Of a DNA stretch of 32,573 nt, positions 9,598 through 16,764 are shown in pieces; position 1 is the first letter of the stretch; every line of letters starts with the position of its first letter. This DNA is from Bacteroidia bacterium (GTDB taxonomy: Bacteria > Bacteroidota > Bacteroidia > 2-12-FULL-35-15). The translations under genes were made by a program, and so were the position numbers. The stretch spans positions 1-32,573 of the forward strand of contig JAEUTU010000059.1 in NCBI GenBank assembly GCA_016786925.1. The letters run 5' to 3'. A model generated the notes under the pieces. It did not search any database. It saw only the letters and a program-made list of their open reading frames with translations, and was not told the DNA's origin.

Positions 9598-10524
9598 ATG
9601 AAAAGAATAATCCCTTTGTTAACCCTGTTTTTCAGCATTGCAAATGCAGTAGCTCAGCAGTTACCACATTACAGCAATTACATGCTGAATGACTATCCGA
9701 TGAATCCTGCAATAGGTGGAAGCAATCCCTATTTTGAAGGGAAATCGAACAATCGATATCAGTGGATCGGCATTACCGATGCCCCGCGAACCTATATACT
9801 AAGTGTCAATGGTCCAACAAAATCATTAAAAATGGGACTGGGAGGTTTGTTATTCACTGACATAGTTGGGCCAACCAGAAGGACAGGATTATACTTATCC
9901 TATGCGTACCATTTGAAAATGAATGATAAGATCCGTTTATCGATGGGAATTTCCGGAGGGATATTACAATTTGTAGTGGATGGTTCGAAGATTACATTAC
10001 GTGATCCTTCTGATGCTGTCTTAACAAACAATTTACAATCAGTCATTATTCCTGATTTTGGAGCAGGTGTATATGCTTATTCTACTGACAAAAAATGGTA
10101 TGTGGGTGTTAGTGTTCCACAGATCACACAAAATCGAATTAAATTTTTCGACAGTAGCACCTCTTCCTTGAGTAAATTAGCAACACACTTTTATGCCACA
10201 GCAGGTTATAAGTTTAATTTAAATGATGATTTCAAAATTGAGCCTTCTACTTGTATTAAATACGTGAAACCGGCACCACTTCAATTCGACCTTGGCGTAA
10301 GAGCCATCTATAAAGATAAATTATGGATAGGTGGTGCATTTCGTTATTTGGACGCTGTTTCAGCGATGATCGGTTACACCATGCAGGAAAACATAACCTT
10401 TGCTTACTCGTACGATTTCACAACAACAGCTATTAAAAAATACAGTACGGGAACGCATGAGTTGATGATCGGAATTAAGTTTCATCAATATGAGAATAAG
10501 GGAACAGCTGCCAGAATGGAATAA
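9598..10524 (+). CDS. PorP/SprF family type IX secretion system outer-membrane protein
   Basis: A 308-residue protein of the PorP/SprF family. It has a signal peptide of about 19 residues (ending NAVA, then QQLPHYSNYMLNDYPMNPA). This QLPxYSNYMxNxYxxNPAxGG start is the family hallmark. The rest is an outer-membrane beta-barrel with alternating strands and GGxLF/GISGG segments, and the length is normal for the family. Members are encoded beside a T9SS cargo protein with a type B sorting domain and are needed to export or anchor that cargo (SprF for SprB in Flavobacterium). Here it lies 36 bp after the giant adhesin with no other gene between, so co-transcription and cargo specificity are likely but inferred. 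It could also serve the second type B protein encoded at 11688-13502. Confidence 0.92.
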   Translation: MKRIIPLLTLFFSIANAVAQQLPHYSNYMLNDYPMNPAIGGSNPYFEGKSNNRYQWIGITDAPRTYILSVNGPTKSLKMGLGGLLFTDIVGPTRRTGLYLSYAYHLKMNDKIRLSMGISGGILQFVVDGSKITLRDPSDAVLTNNLQSVIIPDFGAGVYAYSTDKKWYVGVSVPQITQNRIKFFDSSTSSLSKLATHFYATAGYKFNLNDDFKIEPSTCIKYVKPAPLQFDLGVRAIYKDKLWIGGAFRYLDAVSAMIGYTMQENITFAYSYDFTTTAIKKYSTGTHELMIGIKFHQYENKGTAARME

Positions 10525-10575
10525 ACAATCATCTAAATACTGTTCAAAATCATGATTTAAAGTGATAATGAATTT

Positions 10576-10583
10576 TATATTTG
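10576..10583 (+). promoter_or_regulatory. Promoter -7 box (TAnnTTTG)
   Basis: TATATTTG matches the Bacteroidota -7 consensus TAnnTTTG and sits 35 bp before the ATG of the 53-residue membrane protein gene. A clear -33 TTG at 17-23 bp is not visible, so strength is uncertain. It suggests the small gene and the barrel gene after it form a separate transcription unit from the adhesin/PorP pair. Confidence 0.5.
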
Positions 10584-10618
10584 TGCCCGCTTCGAATGTA
10601 TCAGATCTCAACCATTAA

Positions 10619-10780
10619 ATGAACAGAAGAATAAAAGTTGGATTAATAGGAATGGGCATTACTCTCATCATAACACTCCTATTATATTTTATTGGAAATG
10701 TCTCCCCATCTCTATTTGCACCATTTTTTATGCCTTGGACCGTATTGATACTGATTGGAGTAAGCAATAAAAAATATTAA
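10619..10780 (+). CDS. Small two-helix membrane protein (53 residues)
   Basis: A short open frame from ATG at 10619 to TAA at 10780. The N-terminus is MNRRIKVG, a positively charged start. Two hydrophobic stretches follow: residues about 7-26 (GLIGMGITLIITLLLYFIG) and about 32-48 (LFAPFFMPWTVLILIGV), ending SNKKY. This is a plausible hairpin inner-membrane protein with both ends inside by the positive-inside rule. Its stop is 5 bp before the next ATG, the spacing of a co-transcribed gene, and a -7 promoter box lies 35 bp upstream. I do not recognise the family. The charge pattern, start context and tight spacing support a real gene, but short hydrophobic frames do arise by chance in AT-rich DNA. 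Confidence 0.6.
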   Translation: MNRRIKVGLIGMGITLIITLLLYFIGNVSPSLFAPFFMPWTVLILIGVSNKKY

Positions 10781-10785
10781 GACAA

Positions 10786-11637
10786 ATGAAAAAGACCGTT
10801 TTACCACTTGCATTATTATTCAGCTATAGTGGCTTATTTTCACAAGAAAAACAGGAAAAAGAAATATGTAATTGTCCTACACAAAGTAAAGTAGGAAAGG
10901 GAAGTTTTTACTTTTCTTGGGGATATAACAAAGATTGGTATTCCAAAAGTGATATCCATTTTACCAATAACACCTCTGCAATAAATACTACTACAGGGAA
11001 ACCGGAAAGCTATGACTTTGTGGTTCATGATGTAGCTGCTCTTGACAGACCTGGATTTAAAGACATTTTAAGAACTGACCTTACCATTCCTCAATATGTA
11101 TATCGGTTAGGGTATTATTTTAATGACAAAAAAGATCTAGGTGTTGAGATCAATTTTGATCACACAAAATACATCATGCGCAATTGGCAAACCTTAAGAG
11201 TGACAGGAACAATACACGGGCAGACAATTGATCAGGATACATTAATTAGTCCTGACAACTTCCTCGCTTTTGAGCATTCTGACGGAGCGAATTTCCTGCT
11301 TTTCAATTTTATGAAACGTCAGAATTTATTGGTATCTAAGAATAAAAAACATTGGTTGAGTGGAGTTGTAAAAGTTGGAGCCGGTATGGTAATTCCAAAA
11401 ACACGCGTTCAGTTATTTGGCGAAACGCTTGATAACCGTTTTCACATCGCAGGATACTGTGCCGGAGTTGAAGCCGGATTTAGATACGATGCATTTAAAT
11501 ATGTATTTATGGAATATACCGCAAAAGGAGTTTTTGCTGATTACAGGAATGTTCTTGTTATTGGCGAAGGGAAAGCCAGACATCACTTTTGGGCCTTCGA
11601 AAATATTCTATCTATCGGATTACAATTTCCTATATAA
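10786..11637 (+). CDS. Outer-membrane beta-barrel protein, uncharacterised
   Basis: A 283-residue exported protein. The signal peptide is MKKTVLPLALLFSYSGLFS, followed by Gln. The mature part starts with a short charged Cys-containing segment (EKEICNCPT), then GSFYFSWGYNKDWYSKSDIHF. Alternating amphipathic strands continue to the C-terminal ENILSIGLQFPI, consistent with a small outer-membrane barrel of about 8-12 strands. The GSFYFSWGYN-K start is seen in other unnamed Bacteroidota barrel proteins. It lies 5 bp after the small membrane protein gene and ends just before a strong terminator. Substrate or function cannot be inferred. Confidence 0.75.
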   Translation: MKKTVLPLALLFSYSGLFSQEKQEKEICNCPTQSKVGKGSFYFSWGYNKDWYSKSDIHFTNNTSAINTTTGKPESYDFVVHDVAALDRPGFKDILRTDLTIPQYVYRLGYYFNDKKDLGVEINFDHTKYIMRNWQTLRVTGTIHGQTIDQDTLISPDNFLAFEHSDGANFLLFNFMKRQNLLVSKNKKHWLSGVVKVGAGMVIPKTRVQLFGETLDNRFHIAGYCAGVEAGFRYDAFKYVFMEYTAKGVFADYRNVLVIGEGKARHHFWAFENILSIGLQFPI

Positions 11638-11676
11638 AAAACTCCGCTAACAGATCGTTAGCGGAGTTTTTTTATA
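11638..11676. terminator. Bidirectional intrinsic terminator
   Basis: A 14 bp perfect stem (AAAACTCCGCTAAC at 11638-11651 with GTTAGCGGAGTTTT at 11657-11670) closes the loop AGATC. It is flanked by a T tract on the plus side and an A tract that reads as T on the minus side. It lies between the convergent barrel-protein gene and the PKD/type B sorted protein gene, so it can stop both transcripts. Confidence 0.93.
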
Positions 11677-11687
11677 TATACTTCTTT

Positions 11688-13502
11688 TTAATTTTTTCGG
11701 ATCAGTTGGATATATCCTTTGGTGCTATAATCTTTTGTAGTAACAGAAACAGCTTTCAAAATATAGAAATACGTTCCATCATTTAAAGGAACACCTGCCG
11801 TTGTAGTTCCATCCCATTTCTCACTAGGTGTTTGTGAAGAGAATACTTTTACTCCCCAACGATTATAAATGTCGATCTGATATTCTGCTAGACCTGAATT
11901 ATCAATATAGAAAAGATCATTCACTCCATCTCCATCCGGAGTAAATACGTTAGGTATATTAATAAAATCTGTTGCATCAATGATTATATTTCTACATACT
12001 GAATCGGCACAACCATTATTAGAAACAACTAAACAAACTGTTTGCACACCATTTCCGGTATAGGTATGTGCTGGATTTTGTGCAGCTGAAGTGCTCCCAT
12101 CACCAAAATCCCAAGCCCATGCGGTTACTGTTCCTGTACTTAAATCAGTAAAATTATAGGTAAAACCTGCTGATGTAGTATCAAATGATGCAACAGGTGT
12201 AACATTAGCAGTAACTGAACAAGAAGCCGGATTAGAGGCGCAACCTGCTGCACTGTTTGTTGTAACTGATAAAGTACCGGAAGAAGCTCCCCAATCAATA
12301 TCAACTGAATTGGTTCCTTGCCCTGAGCTGATGGTAGCACCCGCAGGAGCTGTCCATGTAAAACTTGAACCGGTTCCGGTTGCTGTAAAGTTATTTCCAG
12401 TTGAATTTGCACAAACATCATTACATGCTAAAACTGGCATAGCCGGTTTTACACGTGCCAAAATATATGGTGAGTTTGAAAAGTCAGACCAATTCACTTT
12501 TAATACATCGTTAAATGGAAGAGCTGAAGTGTTGGTAACAGTACCCATATTATTCCAGATTGCTGCTGTTGGTGTATTAAATTGTGCCAAAGCATCCCAT
12601 AATCCATTATCAGCCGCCTGATCATAAAACACGTCTATACTTGCATTGTCTACTCCGGCTGCTCTATTTATCTGATGATAAAATAAAGACAGAACAGAAC
12701 ACATAGATGTATCTAATGCTGCTGTACTAAAACCATCAACAGTAGCATTATTATTTCCTAAACGAACATTGAAAACATTAGCTGCAGCCGTAGCAGGCGT
12801 CAATTGTACCGGACGATAACGTGTGGTTCCAACGCTTGATCCTGTTGGAAATCTATACATAGAAGCAGTATTCGTTGCTCTTGAAAGACTTCCTCCCACA
12901 CTACTGCTAACAAACCCTTCCGATCCAACGGTAGTACTATTCGTAACAGCTGTTGTAGCCGGATTCAAAACAAAAAATGTATTGGTTAAGGTTTCTAATT
13001 CTCTATCATTAATTGTCAAAACGCCATTTGTGCCCACATTTGCATTAACACCTTGGAGTGTCTTTTTACGATCGTTTCCGGCACCTGTTCCCGTTAAAAC
13101 CAAATTATTGAAAGTTGTAACGGTAGCATTTGTACTAGTAATGAACTGTTGAAGATCGCCATTTAAGGTTACTGTACTTGTTCCCGCATTAAATGTAGCA
13201 CTGTTACTCCAATCCTGCTCTACAAAATACTGTCCGTTCCCCTGCATGGTAGAACCATTAGTAAGAAATACTGTTCCGGGTGTACCACTATTGGCAACAG
13301 TAACCGTTCCATTATTATCAAAAACGGCTGTAGCCCCATCATTTTGCAATCCACCATTCACATGGATGATGGAACCTGCAGATGCGAAAACAGAAGCACC
13401 ATTATTAAAGAAAATTGTCTGAGCATTCAAGGCAGAATAACTCGAACCTAAAAGAATGGCAACTGCAAAAAATTTGAACGGAGTCAAGGGGTTATTTTTC
13501 AT
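11688..13502 (-). CDS. Secreted PKD-domain protein with T9SS type B sorting domain
   Basis: A 604-residue secreted protein when started at the ATG at 13502 (MKNNPLTPFKFF...). This gives a 27-residue signal peptide ending ALNA, then Gln. The frame is open for 26 more codons upstream, but a consensus promoter (13530-13561) lies inside that extension and the extension has no signal character. Residues about 28-350 are low-complexity Asn/Thr/Gly-rich beta repeats (FNNGASVFASAGSIIHVNGG), resembling parallel beta-helix surface proteins. Residues about 350-430 look Ig-like, about 433-512 are a PKD domain (WDFGDGSTSAAQNPAHTY), and about 514-604 are the type B sorting domain (VFTPDGDGVNDLF, IYNRWGVKVF, KWDGT, DGTYFYILKA). 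No PorP/SprF gene is adjacent on its own strand; the nearest is at 9598-10524. It is probably a surface-anchored protein; the ligand is unknown. Confidence 0.9.
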   Translation of the reverse strand: MKNNPLTPFKFFAVAILLGSSYSALNAQTIFFNNGASVFASAGSIIHVNGGLQNDGATAVFDNNGTVTVANSGTPGTVFLTNGSTMQGNGQYFVEQDWSNSATFNAGTSTVTLNGDLQQFITSTNATVTTFNNLVLTGTGAGNDRKKTLQGVNANVGTNGVLTINDRELETLTNTFFVLNPATTAVTNSTTVGSEGFVSSSVGGSLSRATNTASMYRFPTGSSVGTTRYRPVQLTPATAAANVFNVRLGNNNATVDGFSTAALDTSMCSVLSLFYHQINRAAGVDNASIDVFYDQAADNGLWDALAQFNTPTAAIWNNMGTVTNTSALPFNDVLKVNWSDFSNSPYILARVKPAMPVLACNDVCANSTGNNFTATGTGSSFTWTAPAGATISSGQGTNSVDIDWGASSGTLSVTTNSAAGCASNPASCSVTANVTPVASFDTTSAGFTYNFTDLSTGTVTAWAWDFGDGSTSAAQNPAHTYTGNGVQTVCLVVSNNGCADSVCRNIIIDATDFINIPNVFTPDGDGVNDLFYIDNSGLAEYQIDIYNRWGVKVFSSQTPSEKWDGTTTAGVPLNDGTYFYILKAVSVTTKDYSTKGYIQLIRKN

Positions 13503-13529
13503 TGTGCAGTAGTTTAGTTTATTGCTTAA

Positions 13530-13561
13530 CAAATATAAGTCACTTTCAAATAAAAAGCAAA
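13530..13561 (-). promoter_or_regulatory. Consensus Bacteroidota promoter (TTTG-N20-TAnnTTTG)
   Basis: Reading the minus strand, TTTG (13558-13561) is followed after 20 bp by TATATTTG (13530-13537), matching both the -33 and -7 elements. The predicted transcription start is near 13523, about 20 bp before the ATG at 13502. It fixes the start choice for the PKD/type B protein, because a longer protein would begin upstream of its own promoter. Confidence 0.75.
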
Positions 13562-13589
13562 CCTTATCTATAAGATGCAAAATATAGCT

Positions 13590-13925
13590 TTATGGTTGCT
13601 TTTTTGCGATCAATTCCATTTTTTCGCCAAAATGCTGGGCAAAACCTCTCATCTCTTTCGCGGCTTCTGTTTCACCGGTAGCTCTTTCGAATGTATCTGC
13701 CATGGAAAGTAAACATTGGTGGTAAAACTGTTTCATTTCGTCCACCATCATATCTTTTGTCCAAAGATCAATTCGTAAGGTATTATTCTCTTTCGCGTCC
13801 CATAATGCGATCATCACCGACTTACTTGTGCTTTTCTCTGCCCCATCCGATGCGCTCCAATCGATTTTTTCAGGCAAATTATTCTCATCCAAGGTTACTG
13901 TAAAATTTATATCCGACTTTTTCAT
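13590..13925 (-). CDS. gldC: Gliding motility protein GldC
   Basis: A 111-residue soluble protein matching GldC in length and sequence. It starts KKSDINFTVTLDENNLPEKI and continues WSASDG, SKSVMIALWDAKENNTLRIDLWTKDM, MVDEMKQFYHQ and F..HFGEKMELI. No signal peptide is present. In Flavobacterium johnsoniae gldC lies directly after gldB, and its loss reduces gliding without abolishing it. Here it starts 9 bp after the gldB stop, so the two genes are almost surely one operon. The biochemical activity of GldC is not established. Confidence 0.93.
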   Translation of the reverse strand: MKKSDINFTVTLDENNLPEKIDWSASDGAEKSTSKSVMIALWDAKENNTLRIDLWTKDMMVDEMKQFYHQCLLSMADTFERATGETEAAKEMRGFAQHFGEKMELIAKKQP

Positions 13926-13934
13926 ATATTCTCT

Positions 13935-14951
13935 CTATTTTTTGGGTTTATATTTCGATTTTGTTAGAAGCATCTGCGCATCCTTTTCTTCCATTAATTG
14001 CGGAATTGTCACCTCCGGATGATTATTCATATACTGTCGAACGATCTGCCAGCCGATCCAATATCCGATCCTTGGTGCCGACTCCTTGCTGAAAGCTGCA
14101 GTAAAAGGTCCATCAGCAGTGTATTTCATGATCTCCGCATGATCGGTAGTATAAAGCAGCTTTTGAGCAGCAAAATAGCTCCAAATATTAAATTCGTTTT
14201 GAGTACAGTAGTCCAATTGCTTTTGCGTGTACTGCATTTTCACGGTGTCGTTTACCTGCGGCAATAAAGCATCGGTCAGATACATGATCTTACCCATATA
14301 TACGATCTCACTCAAAAAATCATTTTTATCCATGTTATACGGAAATTCATTCATCATCCAAATACGTGTAGCATCAGGAACAAGGTTTTCTTTATTCATG
14401 AACAGAGAACGATAACGGGGCATTCCTAACATCTGATAAAATTTATTATCATGACCCAAGTACATTTCCAAACCCAAGGCCAAGGTTGAATCAGCGTATA
14501 CAGTGGATTGATTGAAACCCGACATCATGCTGACAACTTTAGGAAGACTTCTTCCCGGAAAATAATATTTATAGTGCTTAAAAACACCTTCTAACGAACC
14601 TTCCACTTCTTTCAGATCGGGGTAAGATGCGATACAATTAGAATAAACATCCTTCATATCTTTATCTGAAATAAATTGCTTTAAGCGAAAAGTATAGGAT
14701 GAATCCGCTATCCCTCCGTTATTAATGATCGTAGAGATAAAAGTCGAATAAAAACGACTGTATTTCCCCTCCATTTTCTTTGTAAATCCACCAATATCAT
14801 TGGTATCTGCAGCAAAGATATCCTGTTCCAATCGACTAATAGTCACCGGAGGAATGTTTACCGAAGATATATCAACATTTAAAGGGTCTCCACCACAGGC
14901 CATTAAAAAAAATAAGGGCAGAAGGAGAATATATTTTACCACTTGTTTCAT
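13935..14951 (-). CDS. gldB: Gliding motility lipoprotein GldB
   Basis: A 338-residue lipoprotein. The ATG at 14951 gives MKQVVKYILLLPLFFLMACGG, with lipobox LMAC and lipidated Cys19. The frame stays open for over 120 codons upstream, but that extension runs antisense across the divergent barrel gene and lacks a signal, so I reject it. Family segments include ISRLEQDIFAADTND, KYSRFYSTFI, VFKHYKYYFPGRSLP, LEMYLGHDNKFY, a GKIMYLTDALLPQVND stretch and GYWIGWQIVRQYM. GldB is required for gliding in F. johnsoniae and is linked with the T9SS/gliding apparatus, but no enzymatic role is established. The following gldC and the neighbouring nadE match the gene neighbourhood known from gliding Flavobacteriia and support the call. 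Confidence 0.93.
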   Translation of the reverse strand: MKQVVKYILLLPLFFLMACGGDPLNVDISSVNIPPVTISRLEQDIFAADTNDIGGFTKKMEGKYSRFYSTFISTIINNGGIADSSYTFRLKQFISDKDMKDVYSNCIASYPDLKEVEGSLEGVFKHYKYYFPGRSLPKVVSMMSGFNQSTVYADSTLALGLEMYLGHDNKFYQMLGMPRYRSLFMNKENLVPDATRIWMMNEFPYNMDKNDFLSEIVYMGKIMYLTDALLPQVNDTVKMQYTQKQLDYCTQNEFNIWSYFAAQKLLYTTDHAEIMKYTADGPFTAAFSKESAPRIGYWIGWQIVRQYMNNHPEVTIPQLMEEKDAQMLLTKSKYKPKK

Positions 14952-15014
14952 ATAAAAAATTATACTTAATATTGTACTTGCAATTATAACAAGCCCATAA
15001 ATATTTAGAAACCT

Positions 15015-15022
15015 CAAAATTA
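15015..15022 (-). promoter_or_regulatory. Possible -7 box for gldBC
   Basis: On the minus strand TAATTTTG matches TAnnTTTG about 64 bp before the gldB ATG. It overlaps the start codon of the divergent barrel gene and has no clear -33 TTG, so it may be a chance match. Confidence 0.3.
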
Positions 15023-15897
15023 TGAAAAATATGAAGAAGTTGTTAGCCTTAGCTTCATTGGTACTTTTAACAAGCAGTGTTTCTGCTGGCGGAGATGAGA
15101 ACGAAATCAAAAACTTCCGTTTCGGTTTAAAAGTAACACCATCACTTAACTGGTACAAACCAGATGGGAAGATTCTATCCAAAAACGGAACTGTCCCTAA
15201 ATTTGGTGGCGGATTGATCCTTGAATTCCGTTTAGCCAAAGTAGCCTCTATCCAAACCGGATTACAAATTGATATGGATGGCGGAAAGATCAAATACAAT
15301 AATGGCGGCTTAACTGCTCCCAATGCTAATACGGTGAGTTATTTTTACAACAATTCGGATGATGTGATAGAGCCTTACGGATTAACCCCTCCAACAGATT
15401 CTGCAAATCTGTACTCTTTCAACCAAAAATATACACTTTATCAATTGAATGAAAGAACCTATAAAGCGACATATATTACTATTCCTTTACTTTTAAAATT
15501 AAAAACAAAAGAAATTGGAATGATGACTTATTTTGGCCAGTTTGGGATCAATAACTCGTTCAGATGGAGCGTAAAAGCGGACGATAAGCTTACTGCTATG
15601 AGTGGTAGCAATTTTGGTGCAACTGAAAGCAAAACAAAGATCAACATCTCTAAAGATGCAGCTGTTTACACTGCTTCATTAGCATTTGGCGGTGGCGTGG
15701 AAATGAATTTTTCAGGCTCCACTTCATTGTTGATCGGTGTAAATTATAATTTAGGATTTACAAACGTTGTGAAGTCTGATTCAGATTATTTAAGAAGAAA
15801 TACGAATAATGCAACCGGAACAGGTAGCGACTTAAGTCAATTACCTCAAACGATCAAATCCAATGCGGTAGTTTTAACCGTAGGAGTATTATTCTAA
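15022..15897 (+). CDS. Outer-membrane beta-barrel protein (PorT-like barrel fold, uncharacterised)
   Basis: A 291-residue exported protein with signal peptide MKNMKKLLALASLVLLTSSVSA, then GGDENE. It is the one signal-peptidase-I-type protein in the window whose mature start is not Gln. The sequence FRFGLKVTPSLNWYKPDGK, GGGLILEFRLAKVASIQTGLQ, YITIPLLLKLKTKEIG and GGVEMNFSGSTSLLIGVNYNLGF is typical of the outer-membrane beta-barrel domain that includes PorT-like proteins. The YIxIPLLLK motif is a strong family marker. The genes beside true porT/sprT are not seen here, so I do not use that name. It is divergent from gldB across 70 bp and followed by a terminator. A second in-frame ATG (15031) is an alternative start. 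Confidence 0.8.
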   Translation: MKNMKKLLALASLVLLTSSVSAGGDENEIKNFRFGLKVTPSLNWYKPDGKILSKNGTVPKFGGGLILEFRLAKVASIQTGLQIDMDGGKIKYNNGGLTAPNANTVSYFYNNSDDVIEPYGLTPPTDSANLYSFNQKYTLYQLNERTYKATYITIPLLLKLKTKEIGMMTYFGQFGINNSFRWSVKADDKLTAMSGSNFGATESKTKINISKDAAVYTASLAFGGGVEMNFSGSTSLLIGVNYNLGFTNVVKSDSDYLRRNTNNATGTGSDLSQLPQTIKSNAVVLTVGVLF

Positions 15898-15918
15898 CAA
15901 ATCATAGTTAGTAAAATT

Positions 15919-15955
15919 AATCCCGCCTTCATTTTTATGAGAGCGGGATTTTTAT
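15919..15955 (+). terminator. Intrinsic terminator after the barrel gene
   Basis: AATCCCGC (15919-15926) pairs with GCGGGATT (15943-15950). The inner segment can extend the stem (TCAT 15929-15932 with ATGA 15937-15940) around a TTTT loop. A T-rich tract follows. It ends the barrel-protein transcript, and its T tract runs into the -7 box of nadE. Confidence 0.85.
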
Positions 15956-15960
15956 TTTTG
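15953..15960 (+). promoter_or_regulatory. nadE -7 box inside the terminator tail
   Basis: TATTTTTG matches TAnnTTTG and lies 17 bp before the nadE ATG. It is formed from the T tract of the preceding terminator. No good -33 TTG is seen at 17-23 bp, so the call is moderate. Confidence 0.45.
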
Positions 15961-15977
15961 ATCAACTAAAAACAAAA

Positions 15978-16757
15978 ATGAAACACCAGGAAGTTGTTCA
16001 ACATATTGTAAACTGGCTCGCCCACTATTCTGACCAAAGCAAAACGAATGGTTTTGTAGTGGGAATATCCGGAGGGATCGACTCGGCAGTTACCTCTACT
16101 TTATGTGCTAAAACAGGCAAAAAAGTGATCTGCCTGAATATGCCTATTCATCAACACAAAGCTGAATACGATAGAGGTCAGGAACATATTGAATGGCTTA
16201 AAAAGAATTTTAGCAATGTTGAATCTGCAGAAGTGGAACTAACAAGCACATTTCAATCGATCAGTAAAGCTTTACCTGAAAACATTCAAGACTGGCTGAC
16301 AATGGCCAATACACGCTCCCGTTTGCGTATGACCACCTTGTATGCTTTTGCCTGCCATCATAAAATGCTGGTTGCCGGCACGGGCAACAAAGTGGAGGAT
16401 TTCGGAATAGGATTTTTCACGAAGTATGGCGATGGAGGTGTTGATCTAAGTCCGATAGCCGACCTTATGAAATCAGAGGTTTTTGCACTTGCTAAAGAAA
16501 TGGGTGTTGTTACTTCTATTCAAACAGCCAAACCTACTGATGGCTTGTTTGCTGATGGAAGAAGTGACGAAGATCAAATTGGAGCGACATACGATGAGCT
16601 GGAATGGGCCATGAATTTCATTGCAGCACCAAAAGATTTCACAGCACTAAATGAACGTCAAAAAACGGTATTAGACATCTATACACGCATGAATAGGGCC
16701 AATCAACACAAAATGAATCCTATCCCTGTGTGTTTAATCCCCACTGAATTGAAATAA
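15978..16757 (+). CDS. nadE: NH3-dependent NAD(+) synthetase NadE
   Basis: A 259-residue cytoplasmic enzyme that adenylates nicotinic acid adenine dinucleotide with ATP and amidates it with ammonia to NAD+. The PP-loop SGGIDSAV is at residues 31-38. Other family marks are NTRSRLRMTTLYAFA, VAGTGNKVEDFGIGFFTKYGDGGVD (written here in two conserved parts: the GTGN loop and the FTKYGDGG loop) and KPTDGLFADGRSDEDQIG. The length fits the short ammonia-dependent form; there is no N-terminal nitrilase-type glutaminase domain. It lies 7 bp before murF, so the two are likely one operon. It is also close to gldB/gldC, as in other gliding Bacteroidota. Confidence 0.96.
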   Translation: MKHQEVVQHIVNWLAHYSDQSKTNGFVVGISGGIDSAVTSTLCAKTGKKVICLNMPIHQHKAEYDRGQEHIEWLKKNFSNVESAEVELTSTFQSISKALPENIQDWLTMANTRSRLRMTTLYAFACHHKMLVAGTGNKVEDFGIGFFTKYGDGGVDLSPIADLMKSEVFALAKEMGVVTSIQTAKPTDGLFADGRSDEDQIGATYDELEWAMNFIAAPKDFTALNERQKTVLDIYTRMNRANQHKMNPIPVCLIPTELK

Positions 16758-16764
16758 CATAGCT

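Noticed and set aside
13503..13580. A 26-codon N-terminal extension of the PKD/type B protein
   Set aside because: A consensus promoter lies inside it, and the ATG at 13502 starts a proper signal peptide.
14952..15323. A 124-codon upstream extension of gldB
   Set aside because: It runs antisense over the barrel gene start, has no signal peptide, and would bury the lipobox (Cys19 from the ATG at 14951).
15022..15897. Naming the barrel protein PorT/SprT
   Set aside because: The fold and motifs fit a broad barrel family. No porT-specific neighbour or motif can be confirmed by eye.
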